64,000 nucleotides of DNA from an uncultured Acidobacteriaceae bacterium (GCA_937879855.1 CALFMO010000007.1:62001-126000); one strand, 5' to 3'. Shown: positions 8,421 to 16,932, counted from the stretch's first letter. Numbers and translations are program-made. Notes: generated by a model from the sequence alone, not told the origin.

Positions 8421-9554
8421 CTAGCCGAACATGTCTTTCATCTTTCCTAGGAGCGAGCGAAGCATGGGCTGATTGTCGACTTTGGAAAGGGCGTCGAGCT
8501 CTTGCAGCAACTCTTTCTGTCGCTTGTTCGGCTTGGTCGGGATTTGGACACGGACCTCAACATACAAGTCGCCCTTGCCGTGTCCATTCACTACCGGCAC
8601 GCCCTTGTTGCGGATGCGGAAAGTTGAGCTGGGCTGCGTGCCTTCGGGAACCTTCAGCGTGTGCTCGCCGTCCATGGTGGGCACGCGAATCTCCGCGCCC
8701 ATGGCGGCTTGCGCGATAGAAATAGGGACGACGCAGTGCAGGTCGTTGCCTTCACGCGCGAAGAAAGGATGCTCTTTCACGTGCAGGACTACATACAGAT
8801 CGCCGGCAGGACCTCCGAAAGCGCCAACTTCGCCTGCGCCGGAAAAGCGAATGCGAGTTCCATCTTCGACGCCGGCGGGAACCTTGGCGTCGACGGTGCG
8901 CTGCCGAAGAATGCGACCTTCGCCTTTGCACTTGGGACAGGGATCGGTGATGACGCTGCCGGTGCCTTGGCACGTGGGACAGGTGCGAGCAATGCTGAAG
9001 AATCCTTGCTGGTAGCGAACCTGGCCGCGGCCGCCGCACGATCGGCAAGTGGTTGGACTCTTGCCCGGGGCTGAACCGGAACCGCGACAGTCTTCGCAGG
9101 CCTCGTGGCGGCGGACCGTGACTTGGGCCTGCGTGCCGAAGAAAGCTTGCTCGAACTCCAGTGTTAAATCTTCACGGAGATCGGCGCCGCGCTGCACGCG
9201 GTTGCGACGGCGTCCACCGCCTCCTCCGCCGAACATGTCGCCGAAGCCGAAAAATTCGCCGAAAATGTCACTGAAATCCTGGAAGACCGTAGGATCGAAG
9301 CCGCCGCCCTGGGCGCCTCCGCCGAGGCCGGCGTGGCCGTAGCGATCGTATGCGGCACGCTTGTCGGAGTCGGCGAGCACGGCGTAGGCTTCGCTGACTT
9401 CTTTGAATCTTTCTTCCGCGTCCGGATTATTGGGATTGCGGTCAGGATGATACTGCAGCGCCAGCTTGCGATATGCGCTCTTGAGCTCGACCTCGGTCAC
9501 CGTGCGGCTAACGCCCAATACTTCGTAGTAATCTCGTTTTGCGTTGGTGGTCAG
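8421..9554 (-). CDS. dnaJ: Chaperone protein DnaJ (likely CTG start)
   Basis: A 377-residue type I J-protein, the Hsp70 co-chaperone. The J domain carries YHPDRNP with the HPD motif, then a Gly/Phe-rich linker, four intact zinc motifs (CEDCRGSG, CRSCGGRG, CPTCQGTG, CPKCKGEG) and the substrate-binding C-terminal domains. The J domain needs the sequence RDYYEVLGVSR. The only ATG/GTG/TTG start in this part of the frame is a TTG (9518) inside that motif, and a stop closes the frame a few codons upstream. CTG at 9554, preceded by AAAGG six bases away, gives TTNAKRDYYEVLG, the normal N-terminus. Last gene of hrcA-grpE-dnaJ. Confidence 0.93.
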   Translation of the reverse strand: MTTNAKRDYYEVLGVSRTVTEVELKSAYRKLALQYHPDRNPNNPDAEERFKEVSEAYAVLADSDKRAAYDRYGHAGLGGGAQGGGFDPTVFQDFSDIFGEFFGFGDMFGGGGGGRRRNRVQRGADLREDLTLEFEQAFFGTQAQVTVRRHEACEDCRGSGSAPGKSPTTCRSCGGRGQVRYQQGFFSIARTCPTCQGTGSVITDPCPKCKGEGRILRQRTVDAKVPAGVEDGTRIRFSGAGEVGAFGGPAGDLYVVLHVKEHPFFAREGNDLHCVVPISIAQAAMGAEIRVPTMDGEHTLKVPEGTQPSSTFRIRNKGVPVVNGHGKGDLYVEVRVQIPTKPNKRQKELLQELDALSKVDNQPMLRSLLGKMKDMFG

Positions 9555-9619
9555 AGTAAACCTTTCTCAAACTTGTGGGCACATCTGTGCCTCGTGGTTG
9601 CGTTTCGCACCCGCTAGCC

Positions 9620-10192
9620 TCAGGGATTTTTCGCGACCTTGACCATTGCGGGGCGCAGCAGGCGGTCTTTCATTTTGTAGCCGCGCTGCAATTCGTCGAG
9701 CACTACATGGTCGGGCGCGTCGGAGGTTTCCACCATTTCGATCGCCTCATGAACGCGTGGATCGAAGGGCTCGCCTTTGGCGGGAATTGCGCGCACACCG
9801 AGTTTCTGCAGCGCATCCTGCAGTTGCTTGTAGATGAGCTCGACGCCGCTACGGAAGTCTCCGGGCTCCGATTTCACTTGCAGAGCACGCTCGAAGCTGT
9901 CGAGGACCGGGAGCAGCGACTTAATCGCGTCGGCGGCGGCGTAGTCGCGGAACTCCTGTTGTTCCTTGGTGGCGCGGCGGCGTGCGTTTTCGAATTCTGC
10001 TTGCGCCCGGGCCAGGCGATCGAGCAGAGAATCGCGTTCACTCTTAAGCTTTTGCAGCTCTGAAGGCTCGGCTTGGGCGGTTCCGCTGGCGGAGGATCCC
10101 GCCTGGTTTTCGTCGCCGTCCCCGGAAGGGAGTTCGTGTTCCAGATCGAGTCCTGCGATTTCCGTTTCTGATTTTCCGTTTGCTTTCTTCAT
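9620..10192 (-). CDS. grpE: Nucleotide-exchange factor GrpE
   Basis: A 190-residue GrpE. The acidic, disordered N-terminus leads into a long coiled coil (about 45-90, with LARAQAEFENARRRATKEQQEF) and the beta domain (PFDPRVHEAIEMVE, then GYKMKDRLLRPAMVKVA). It releases ADP from DnaK. The ATG at 10192 is preferred: AAGGA precedes it by about ten bases and overlaps the hrcA stop. An upstream ATG at 10219 lies inside hrcA and lacks a ribosome site. Translation is probably coupled to hrcA. Confidence 0.95.
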   Translation of the reverse strand: MKKANGKSETEIAGLDLEHELPSGDGDENQAGSSASGTAQAEPSELQKLKSERDSLLDRLARAQAEFENARRRATKEQQEFRDYAAADAIKSLLPVLDSFERALQVKSEPGDFRSGVELIYKQLQDALQKLGVRAIPAKGEPFDPRVHEAIEMVETSDAPDHVVLDELQRGYKMKDRLLRPAMVKVAKNP

Positions 10193-10205
10193 AACTGCGT
10201 GTTCC

Positions 10206-11246
10206 TTAGTCTGATTCATTCAGTATTTTGTCGAATAACCGCGCGATATATGAGACGGCAGTGATGGTGTGCTGATAATCCATGCGGGTGGGCCCGATCA
10301 CGGCCAGCGAACCCATAACTTCATTGCCGGAATGCGCGGGGGCGCCGATGAGGACGAAATTCTGCATGGACGGCAGGGCCTGGTCAAGCCCGATGACGAC
10401 GCGGACCGCCTCCTGCTTCACGTCGAGATAGGCGCCCAGAAGCTGGACAACTTTTTCTTTCTCCTCCAGCGTCTTGAGCATCTCCTGCAAACGTTGCCGA
10501 TCGTGGTCTCCGGTGATCAGATTCGAAGCGCCTTCGACGAAGACGACCTGCGAGCCCTTCTCCGCGGCGAGCGCGCCTTGCTTGTAAAGCTGCTCGATCG
10601 AATTCATCAGGCGGTCGTATTCACTGCGTTCCTGTTCCAGGCGGCGGGCGAGTTCGGAGCGCACGGATTCCATGGTCCAGCCGCGGAAATTTTCGTTGAT
10701 GTAGCGCGAGGCCAGGTCCAGGTCCGACTGCGACAAATCGAGGCGGAGTACCCGATCGCGCACCAGTCCAGACCGCGTGACGAGCACGGCCAATACTTTC
10801 TGGTCGCCGAGGCGCGAGAAGTAAACGTGCTCCAGCGCGTTCTTGGGGCCGCTGGTGGCTACGGTCACGCCGACGTTGCGCGAAATCAGCGAGAGCACGT
10901 GCGAGGTGCGCTCCATGAACTCCTGCACATCGGTGATGCCAGCGAGCGAATCGGAGATCATGGTTTGTTCCTGGGGCGCGAGCCGGGCCGTGCCGGAAAT
11001 CTGTTCGACGTAGTATCGATAGGCCTCGGTTGTCGGGACGCGGCCGGCAGAGGCGTGGGGCTGCTCGAGGAAGCCGGCGTCGGAGAGGTCGGCCATGACG
11101 TTGCGGATGGACGCGGGGCTCAGGCCTTCGCGGTTGGAGCGCGCCAGCGTGCGCGAACCGACCGGCTCACCGGTCGAGATGAAAGTCTCGACGATGGCGG
11201 TCAGTATTTCGCGTTCGCGATTCCCGATATTGGGGTCAGCGGGCAT
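10206..11246 (-). CDS. hrcA: Heat-inducible transcription repressor HrcA
   Basis: 346 residues, normal for the family. The N-terminal winged helix includes SRTLARSNREGLSPASIRNVMADL, followed by EQPHASAGRVPTTEAYRYYV and the GAF-like and dimerisation domains. HrcA normally represses class I heat-shock genes by binding the CIRCE inverted repeat. It heads an operon with grpE and dnaJ. I found no CIRCE sequence (TTAGCACTC-N9-GAGTGCTAA) in the 270 bases upstream, so autoregulation through a classical operator is not supported here. Confidence 0.95.
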   Translation of the reverse strand: MPADPNIGNREREILTAIVETFISTGEPVGSRTLARSNREGLSPASIRNVMADLSDAGFLEQPHASAGRVPTTEAYRYYVEQISGTARLAPQEQTMISDSLAGITDVQEFMERTSHVLSLISRNVGVTVATSGPKNALEHVYFSRLGDQKVLAVLVTRSGLVRDRVLRLDLSQSDLDLASRYINENFRGWTMESVRSELARRLEQERSEYDRLMNSIEQLYKQGALAAEKGSQVVFVEGASNLITGDHDRQRLQEMLKTLEEKEKVVQLLGAYLDVKQEAVRVVIGLDQALPSMQNFVLIGAPAHSGNEVMGSLAVIGPTRMDYQHTITAVSYIARLFDKILNESD

Positions 11247-11413
11247 ACAAAACTGTATCAGTTGTCTCGGTCCGAACGAGCGGCGGCCGGGAGGAGAAAC
11301 TGCTTCCGATCCATTTTACCTAACTATTTTAGATGCAGGAGGTTGGGTTTTGGATCAAATTGCGGTGATCAGGATGGTGCGGGGTCGGACATCAGTGCGT
11401 GACGCGAAAGGCT

Positions 11414-11475
11414 TTTGACCGCAGAGGTCGCCGAGGAATTCCGCTGAGTACGCGAAGAAGGCTTCTTTCTCAGTA
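11414..11475. repeat. Low-complexity dispersed repeat (GACCGCAGAGGTCGCCGAGG type)
   Basis: A purine-rich segment beginning GACCGCAGAGGTCGCCGAGG and continuing to GGAATTC. A diverged copy begins at about 23902 (CACCGCTGAGGTCGCTAAGG, then GGAATTC). It lies between the divergent hrcA and amine-oxidase genes and resembles the CCACAGAGG-type elements at 12661 and 39164. Confidence 0.5.
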
Positions 11476-11521
11476 GTCTCGGTGGTCCAAGGCCTTGTGC
11501 AGCTATCATGGAACGCAATTG

Positions 11522-12661
11522 ATGAGAACGAAACTTCACGTTGCGGTCATCGGTGCTGGGGCCTTCGGCGGGTGGACAGCGCTACATCTCCTGGAATGCG
11601 GAGCGCGGGTTACGCTGCTCGACGCCTGGGGGCCGGGGAATTCGCGGGCGTCTTCGGGTGGAGAGACGCGGGTGATGCGCGGGACGTATGGGCCCGATCA
11701 ACCTTATACGGAAATGGCGGCGCGCGCGCTCATGCTTTGGGTGAAGTACGAGCGGAGGTGGAAGCGGCAATTTCTGCATCGCACGGGCGTGCTGTGGATG
11801 GCGTCGGGGCGCGACGATGCGTTCGAGCGTGGATCGGCGGAGATGCTGCGCGCGGCGAAGATCAAGTTTCAGGAAATGTCGGCGGCGCAACTGCGGAAGC
11901 GCTGGCCGCAGATCAATTTTGAAGGAATTCAGTGGGGAATTTTCGAACCCGAGTGCGGATATCTCGATGCACGGGCGAGTTGCCAGGCGGTGGTCGAAGC
12001 TTTCGTGGCGGCAGGAGGTAAGCACCGGCAAGTGGCTGTGCTCGGCGAAGGGCTGGAGAGCGGGACGCTGCGCGGGCTTTCGCTTTCAGACGGCTCTCGG
12101 CTTAAGGCTGACTTTTATGTGTTCGCCTGCGGGCCTTGGCTCAGTAAACTTTTTCCTCAGACGATCGGCGATTTGGTGCAGCCCACCAAGCAGGATGTTT
12201 TCTTCTTTGGCACTCCGGCGGGCGATGATCGTTTCAGCGACGCGCATTTGCCGGTTTGGGCGGATCATCGCGGGCGATTTCGCTACGGAATTCCGGGGAG
12301 CGACAGGCGCGGGTTCAAGATTGCGGACGATACGCGCGGGGCGGTGTTCGATCCTACGAATGGCGAGCGTGTGGTGAGTCGGGAAACTCTACGAGATATT
12401 CGCGAATATGTGGGCTTTCGCTTCCCTGCCCTGAAGGATGCGCCGCTGGTAGAGACTCGCGTTTGTCAGTACGAACAGACTCCGGACAGCCACTTCATTA
12501 TTGATCGGCATCCAGCGATGGAGAACGTGTGGATTGTGGGCGGGGGATCGGGACACGGATTTAAGCACGGGCCGGCTGTTGGGGAGATGGTGGCGGAGTT
12601 GATTCTGAACGACCGCGCCCCCGAGGCGTTCTTCCGTTTGGCGCGGTTCAAAAAGGCTTAA
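11522..12661 (+). CDS. FAD-dependent amine oxidase, sarcosine oxidase/SoxA-like
   Basis: 379 residues of the DAO superfamily. The N-terminal Rossmann motif is AVIGAGAFGGWTAL. Near the C-terminus are CQYEQTPDSHFIID, which matches the covalent-FAD cysteine region of monomeric sarcosine and N-methyltryptophan oxidases, and GGGSGHGFKHGPAVG, which closes the FAD site. Such enzymes oxidise N-methyl amino acids to formaldehyde, the amino acid and H2O2. The substrate is unknown. The ATG at 11522 was chosen because the extra nine residues of a longer frame from TTG 11495 lie outside the fold. No pathway partners are adjacent. Confidence 0.83.
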   Translation: MRTKLHVAVIGAGAFGGWTALHLLECGARVTLLDAWGPGNSRASSGGETRVMRGTYGPDQPYTEMAARALMLWVKYERRWKRQFLHRTGVLWMASGRDDAFERGSAEMLRAAKIKFQEMSAAQLRKRWPQINFEGIQWGIFEPECGYLDARASCQAVVEAFVAAGGKHRQVAVLGEGLESGTLRGLSLSDGSRLKADFYVFACGPWLSKLFPQTIGDLVQPTKQDVFFFGTPAGDDRFSDAHLPVWADHRGRFRYGIPGSDRRGFKIADDTRGAVFDPTNGERVVSRETLRDIREYVGFRFPALKDAPLVETRVCQYEQTPDSHFIIDRHPAMENVWIVGGGSGHGFKHGPAVGEMVAELILNDRAPEAFFRLARFKKA

Positions 12662-12723
12662 CCACAGAGGACACAGAGTTCCACAGAGGAATTACTCTGT
12701 GAGACCCTGTGCCCTTTGTGGTT
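12661..12723. repeat. CCACAGAGG-type inverted low-complexity element
   Basis: ACCACAGAGGACACAGAG on the left is mirrored by CCCTGTGCCCTTTGTGGT on the right, making an imperfect hairpin of about 60 bp. It sits between the convergent amine-oxidase and mrp genes and overlaps the oxidase stop codon. Related elements lie at 13669-13745 and 39164-39246. Confidence 0.65.
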
Positions 12724-12728
12724 GAGAT

Positions 12729-13592
12729 TTACTGGATCTGGATCACGCTGGCTGGGGCGTTGGCTTTGATCTCGGCGGTGCGCGCTGTGACTCGCTGGGC
12801 GAATTCGTAGATTGATTTCGCGTGCGGAGAGTTTTCGCCCTCCAGCACTACCGGTGTGCCGCCGTCGCCCGACTTGCGGACTTCCGGGTCGAGGGCGATA
12901 TTGCCCAGGAACGAGACTCCGAATTGTGTCGCCATTTTTTCGGCGCCGCCGCGGGAGAAGATGTCGACTTCGTGCTGGCAGTGCGGGCAGGTGAAATAGC
13001 TCATGTTTTCGACCACACCGACGACGTCTACCTTCATCTGACGGAACATTTCGATGGCCTTGCGCGCGTCTTGCAGAGAAACGTCGGAAGGAGTCGAGAC
13101 TACCACCGCGCCCGTGAGTGGCACGGTTTGCACCAGCGAGAGCGCAATGTCTCCCGTGCCTGGCGGCAGGTCGACGATCAGGTAGTCGAGCTTTCCCCAC
13201 TCCACCAGGCCCAGAAATTGGCGGACGATCTGGTGCAGCATGGGGCCGCGCCAGATGATGGGCTTGTCGCCGGGATTGAGGAATCCGACTGAAATTACTT
13301 TTAGGCCGAATGCCTGGATCGGCTCAATGCGGTTCTCGCCGATCATGCGCGGCTGAGTATTGACGCCCAGCATGAGCGGGACGTTGGGGCCGTAGACATC
13401 GGCATCGAGCAGGCCGACTTTGTGTCCCATCTTGACGAGAGCGACGGCCAGGTTCACCGACAGCGTGGTTTTGCCGACGCCGCCCTTTCCCGAACCGACG
13501 GCGATGATGGCGTCCACGCCCGGCAGCGGCTGCGGGCCCTGCGGAGCTTGTCCCTGATGCGGCAAGTGTGCGTTCAAAAGATTAGACTCCAA
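12729..13592 (-). CDS. mrp: Mrp/ApbC-family iron-sulphur cluster carrier ATPase
   Basis: A 287-residue P-loop ATPase of the MinD/Mrp family. A deviant Walker A GSGKGGVGKTT lies near residue 34, with LLDADVYGPN and LIVDLPPGTGD further on. CPHC at about 200, within ENMSYFTCPHC, is the cysteine pair expected to bridge a 4Fe-4S cluster between two subunits. The family loads clusters onto apo-proteins. The N-terminal MIP18/DUF59 domain found in many bacterial Mrp proteins is absent, replaced by about 25 Pro/Gln-rich residues. Confidence 0.92.
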   Translation of the reverse strand: MESNLLNAHLPHQGQAPQGPQPLPGVDAIIAVGSGKGGVGKTTLSVNLAVALVKMGHKVGLLDADVYGPNVPLMLGVNTQPRMIGENRIEPIQAFGLKVISVGFLNPGDKPIIWRGPMLHQIVRQFLGLVEWGKLDYLIVDLPPGTGDIALSLVQTVPLTGAVVVSTPSDVSLQDARKAIEMFRQMKVDVVGVVENMSYFTCPHCQHEVDIFSRGGAEKMATQFGVSFLGNIALDPEVRKSGDGGTPVVLEGENSPHAKSIYEFAQRVTARTAEIKANAPASVIQIQ

Positions 13593-13668
13593 GAATGACA
13601 GAGAATTAGGAAAAGCCTTCTTCGATTATACAGCCCGGTAGGGCGCGGAGGTACGGATAGAAGACCTC

Positions 13669-13745
13669 TACCACGAAGGGCACGAAGGTTCACGAAGGAA
13701 ATCCTTATGGACGAATCCCTTCGTAGACTTCGTGTCCTTCGTCGT
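13669..13745. repeat. CCACGAAGG-type inverted low-complexity element
   Basis: Left arm ACCACGAAGGGCACGAAGG, repeated units, then a right arm CTTCGTGTCCTTCGTCGTCG in inverse orientation. It has the architecture of the elements at 12661 and 39164 with a different core word, and lies between mrp and cydB. Confidence 0.65.
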
Positions 13746-13769
13746 CGTTCGTTTTCTCTGGCAGGGACT

Positions 13770-14834
13770 TCAGTAGCCTTCGCCTTCCAAACGCACTTTG
13801 CCTTTAAACATGCGAAACAAGAGAGTGAAGTAGGCGAGGGCTAGGAGAGCGCCTAGGATCCACCAGGTGAGGCCTACTGTCAGGCCGTGTTGGCCGGCGG
13901 CGCTGTTGTAGATGGTCAGGTTGCGGGCGGGATCGGTGCTCGCCGGAAGCACTACGGGATAGAGGGCGAACGCCGCGCCTACCAGCATGCCTACGATGTA
14001 GAGCGCGGAGGCGACGAAGGCGAGCTTTTCTTTTTTGGGGTCTGGCACCGCGTCCTTGGGCTGGCGCATGGCGTAGATCATGACGGCCAAGCTGCTGAAG
14101 ACAATCACCGGAATTGCGTATCCGATGACATGCTGTCTGTAGTTGTCGAGCACGCCGGGGCGGACGTAGATCGTGGCCGCCAATCCGACGATGGTCAGAA
14201 TCAATTGCAGGGGCCATGCCCATTGGGCTGTCATGCGGGCGCGACGGTTCACGTCGCCTTCCGTTTTTACGGCAATGTACAAGGAACCGTGCGCGGTGAG
14301 CGTGACCAGCGCGATCACGCCCGTGAGAACGGTGTACCAGTCGAGGATGCCGTTAACCTGGCCGACGCGGAAGTTCGTCCATAGAGGCTCGAAGAAATAT
14401 TGATCGGCAGCCAGAGGGACGCCGCGGACAACGTTTCCGAGGGCGGCGCCGAAGAAGATGCAGAGCAGGGCGCTAGCGACGCAGAAGACAACATCGAAGA
14501 ATCCGCGCCAGACCGGGTTCGTCATGTGCGACCGCAGCTCGATGCCGATGCCGCGGAGCATTAGGAGCCAGAGGACCATCATGAGCGGCAGGTAGAAGCC
14601 GCTGAAGCTGGAGGCATAGAGCAGGGGGAAGGCGAAATAGAGAGTGCCTCCGGCGGCGAGCAGCCAGACTTCGTTGCCGTCCCAGACGGGGCCGATGGCG
14701 CGCATGATCGTGCGGCGCTCTTCGGGGGTGCGGGCGGCGGCGAGGTAGATGACGCCGGCGCCGAGGTCGAAGCCATCAAGCACTACGTAGGCTGCCACCA
14801 TTACTGCGACGATCATGAACCAGAGTGTTGGCAT
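13770..14834 (-). CDS. cydB: Cytochrome bd-type quinol oxidase subunit II
   Basis: 354 residues with about eight or nine hydrophobic helices. The N-terminus AYVVLDGFDLGAG and GPVWDGNEVWLLAAGGTLYFAFP are signatures of CydB. It pairs with CydA to reduce O2 at the membrane without pumping protons. It follows cydA on the same strand after 135 bp of palindromic repeats, which could make a read-through or processing signal between the two genes. No small CydX-like frame was seen after it. Confidence 0.93.
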   Translation of the reverse strand: MPTLWFMIVAVMVAAYVVLDGFDLGAGVIYLAAARTPEERRTIMRAIGPVWDGNEVWLLAAGGTLYFAFPLLYASSFSGFYLPLMMVLWLLMLRGIGIELRSHMTNPVWRGFFDVVFCVASALLCIFFGAALGNVVRGVPLAADQYFFEPLWTNFRVGQVNGILDWYTVLTGVIALVTLTAHGSLYIAVKTEGDVNRRARMTAQWAWPLQLILTIVGLAATIYVRPGVLDNYRQHVIGYAIPVIVFSSLAVMIYAMRQPKDAVPDPKKEKLAFVASALYIVGMLVGAAFALYPVVLPASTDPARNLTIYNSAAGQHGLTVGLTWWILGALLALAYFTLLFRMFKGKVRLEGEGY

Positions 14835-14855
14835 GTTAGTCCTCGGTTGTCCTCA

Positions 14856-14969
14856 GGGGCTAAAGCCCCGGAGGCTTTTTGCCTCTAACGGCACGGCTGA
14901 AGCCGTGCCCTTTCAAAACCATGTGGCGGCGGGACGCCGCCACTACAGCCGCCGGGACGGCGGCGCTAC
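14856..14969. repeat. Cluster of four palindromes between cydA and cydB
   Basis: Four hairpins in a row: GGGGC TAAA GCCCC (14856-14869), GGCACGGCT GA AGCCGTGCC (14890-14909), GTGGCGGCGGGACGCCGCCAC (about 14923-14943), and GCCGGGACGGCGGCGCTAC at the end of the last copy (14946-14969), which touches the cydA stop codon. The last matches the palindrome at 7465-7489. In RNA they would form consecutive stems inside the cydAB message. Confidence 0.75.
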
Positions 14970-16304
14970 TTAGTGCGCTCCGGCTTCGACTGCTGGGCCT
15001 TGCTCGATTTCACGGCGGACCAGGAACAGAAACAAGATTCCCAGCACTGTGTACATGCCCATGAATCCGAGCAGCGTAAACATGCCGTTGCCGGCTGAGA
15101 CTGTCTTCGAGTAACCGTCGGCGGTGCGCATCAACGAATACACCAGCCACGGTTGTCGGCCGATCTCTGCGGTGATCCATCCCGCCGTGTTTGCGATATA
15201 GGGGAACGGCAGGGCTAGCAGCAGAATCCACAGCATCCAGTGACTGGAAAACAATCTGCCGCGCCGCAACAGAAGAGCCGCCACAAATGCGATCGCGATG
15301 AAAATCGTGCCCAGCCCGACCATGATGTGGTAGCTGAAGTAAAGCAGCGAGATGTTCGATGGCCACTGATCTTCCGGAAAGGCATTCAGGCCCTTTACTT
15401 CTGCCTTCCAAGCGCGGTAGGTCAGAAAACTGAGGGCGTTGGGAATTATGATGGGATTGTCGATCTTGCGCTCGTCGACGTTGGGCTGACCGATGAGCAC
15501 GAGCGGCGCTCCGGGCTGGCTCTCAAACAAAGCTTCCATGGCGGCCAGCGTGACCGGCTGGTTTTGCGCGATTAGGACACCCTGTCCGTCGCCGGTGGGA
15601 AAGAGTTGCAGGACGCTGAAGATCAGGCCGGCCACGACTCCGACGCGTACGAAGATGCGGCCATGGGCTTCGAACTTTCCCCAGAGCAGGTAGAACGCCC
15701 CCACCGAGGCCATGACAAAGGCTCCTGTGATCACGGCTCCGCTCATGTTGTGGGCATATTGCCACCACGCCCAGGGATTCAGGACCAGAGCCCAGAAGCT
15801 GCTGAGTTGTACGGAACCGTCGGCGGCTTTCATGTAGCCAACTGGATGCTGCATCCAGGCATCGGTCGCGATGATGAAAAATCCGGAGAGCCACGAGCCG
15901 AGAAACACTGCGACCGCGGACCACCAGTGCGCGCGCGGGCTGAGTCGCTTTTCGCCGTATAAGAACAGGCCTAGGAATGCCGACTCCAGGAAGAAGGCGA
16001 ACATGCCTTCCATGGCCAGGGTTTGGCCGATGACACCTCCGGCAAAACGGGAGAAGTGCGACCAGTTCGTGCCGAATTGAAATTCCATCGGGATGCCGGT
16101 GACCACCCCGAGGACGAAGTTGATGCCGAAAATCCTGGCCCAGAAACGCGCCGCCTGATGGTAGGTCTCATCGTTGCGGCGGAGACCGATGGTCTTGAGT
16201 ATGACGATTAGCGGCGCCAGCCCCATAGTGAGTTGCGGGAACAAATAGTGGAATGTGACGGTGAACGCGAAGTGGAGGCGATGCACTAAGAGGGCACTAT
16301 CCAT
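14970..16304 (-). CDS. cydA: Cytochrome bd-type quinol oxidase subunit I
   Basis: 444 residues, the short-Q-loop form. Haem ligands and channel residues fall at the E. coli positions: His19 (TFHYLFPQ), His185 (WQYAHNMSG), Met328 as the b558 ligand (YHIMVGLG), and Glu99 and Glu107 (AMEGMFAFFLES). Glu257 of the quinol site is present (TLAAMEAL), but the neighbouring Lys252 of E. coli is Thr here. GRQPW is conserved. The protein oxidises quinol and reduces O2 with high affinity. A CRP/FNR-type palindrome lies about 50 bp upstream of the start. Confidence 0.95.
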   Translation of the reverse strand: MDSALLVHRLHFAFTVTFHYLFPQLTMGLAPLIVILKTIGLRRNDETYHQAARFWARIFGINFVLGVVTGIPMEFQFGTNWSHFSRFAGGVIGQTLAMEGMFAFFLESAFLGLFLYGEKRLSPRAHWWSAVAVFLGSWLSGFFIIATDAWMQHPVGYMKAADGSVQLSSFWALVLNPWAWWQYAHNMSGAVITGAFVMASVGAFYLLWGKFEAHGRIFVRVGVVAGLIFSVLQLFPTGDGQGVLIAQNQPVTLAAMEALFESQPGAPLVLIGQPNVDERKIDNPIIIPNALSFLTYRAWKAEVKGLNAFPEDQWPSNISLLYFSYHIMVGLGTIFIAIAFVAALLLRRGRLFSSHWMLWILLLALPFPYIANTAGWITAEIGRQPWLVYSLMRTADGYSKTVSAGNGMFTLLGFMGMYTVLGILFLFLVRREIEQGPAVEAGAH

Positions 16305-16353
16305 GAAGAACCTCGATGCCCTACTACGCTAAATGGTTACAGGAAAGTCGTTA

Positions 16354-16369
16354 TGTGACTACGATCACA
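16354..16369. promoter_or_regulatory. CRP/FNR-type operator upstream of cydA
   Basis: TGTGACTACGATCACA is an exact TGTGA-N6-TCACA palindrome, 50 bp upstream of the cydA start. The family consensus is known for CRP and FNR-like regulators, which commonly control cydAB in response to oxygen or NO. The thioesterase gene ends just beyond it at 16384, so cydA is the likely target. Confidence 0.6.
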
Positions 16370-16383
16370 ATCCGCTGTGGGAA

Positions 16384-16881
16384 TCAGCGAGCTCTGCGCC
16401 GACGTTCCAATTCCGAACGACGGATTTCTCGGCGCCTGCCCGCATCGTCGTAGCGGCGTTGCTGCTCTTCGGTCTCGGGAATCACAGGCGCGACTTTCAG
16501 GTGCTTGCCGGCGCCATCGATGGCCACAAACGTCAGATAGGCGGAGGCTACGTGCTGGGACGTGTCGGCAATGTAGTTTTCGACGAAGACTTTCACTCCC
16601 ACTTCCATAGAGCTGTGGAAGACGCGATTGACTGAGGAACGGAGGATGACGAGATCTCCTACGCGCACAGGAACGAGGAAATCGATGTGATCGACCGAGG
16701 CGGTTACGACGTAGTTGCGGGAATGGCGGTGCGCGGCCATGGCGCCGGCGAGATCGATCCAGTGCATCAAGCGCCCGCCGAGCAGGGCGGCAAGAGGATT
16801 GGCGTCGTTGGGCAAAACGATTTCTGCCATCTCGGATTGCGAATCTCGAACCGGGCGGGGGGACAGTGCATCATCTTGCAT
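16384..16881 (-). CDS. Acyl-CoA thioesterase (hotdog fold)
   Basis: A 165-residue hotdog thioesterase of the YciA/BACH type. The N-terminal half has NPLAALLGGRLMHWIDLAGAM and the second strand region VTASVDHIDFLVPVRVGD, both diagnostic. It hydrolyses acyl-CoA thioesters. The C-terminal 20 residues are very Arg-rich. The ATG at 16881 was chosen with GAGAA upstream; a longer frame from 16905 has no ribosome site. It reads towards cydA on the same strand. Confidence 0.85.
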   Translation of the reverse strand: MQDDALSPRPVRDSQSEMAEIVLPNDANPLAALLGGRLMHWIDLAGAMAAHRHSRNYVVTASVDHIDFLVPVRVGDLVILRSSVNRVFHSSMEVGVKVFVENYIADTSQHVASAYLTFVAIDGAGKHLKVAPVIPETEEQQRRYDDAGRRREIRRSELERRRRAR

Positions 16882-16932
16882 GATTGTTTTCTCTTTACCG
16901 GTCATGGGCTGTTGTTGAGTTAGCGCTGCTCC

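Noticed and set aside
11247..11521. CIRCE operator sought upstream of hrcA
   Set aside because: No TTAGCACTC/GAGTGCTAA pair or close variant was found.
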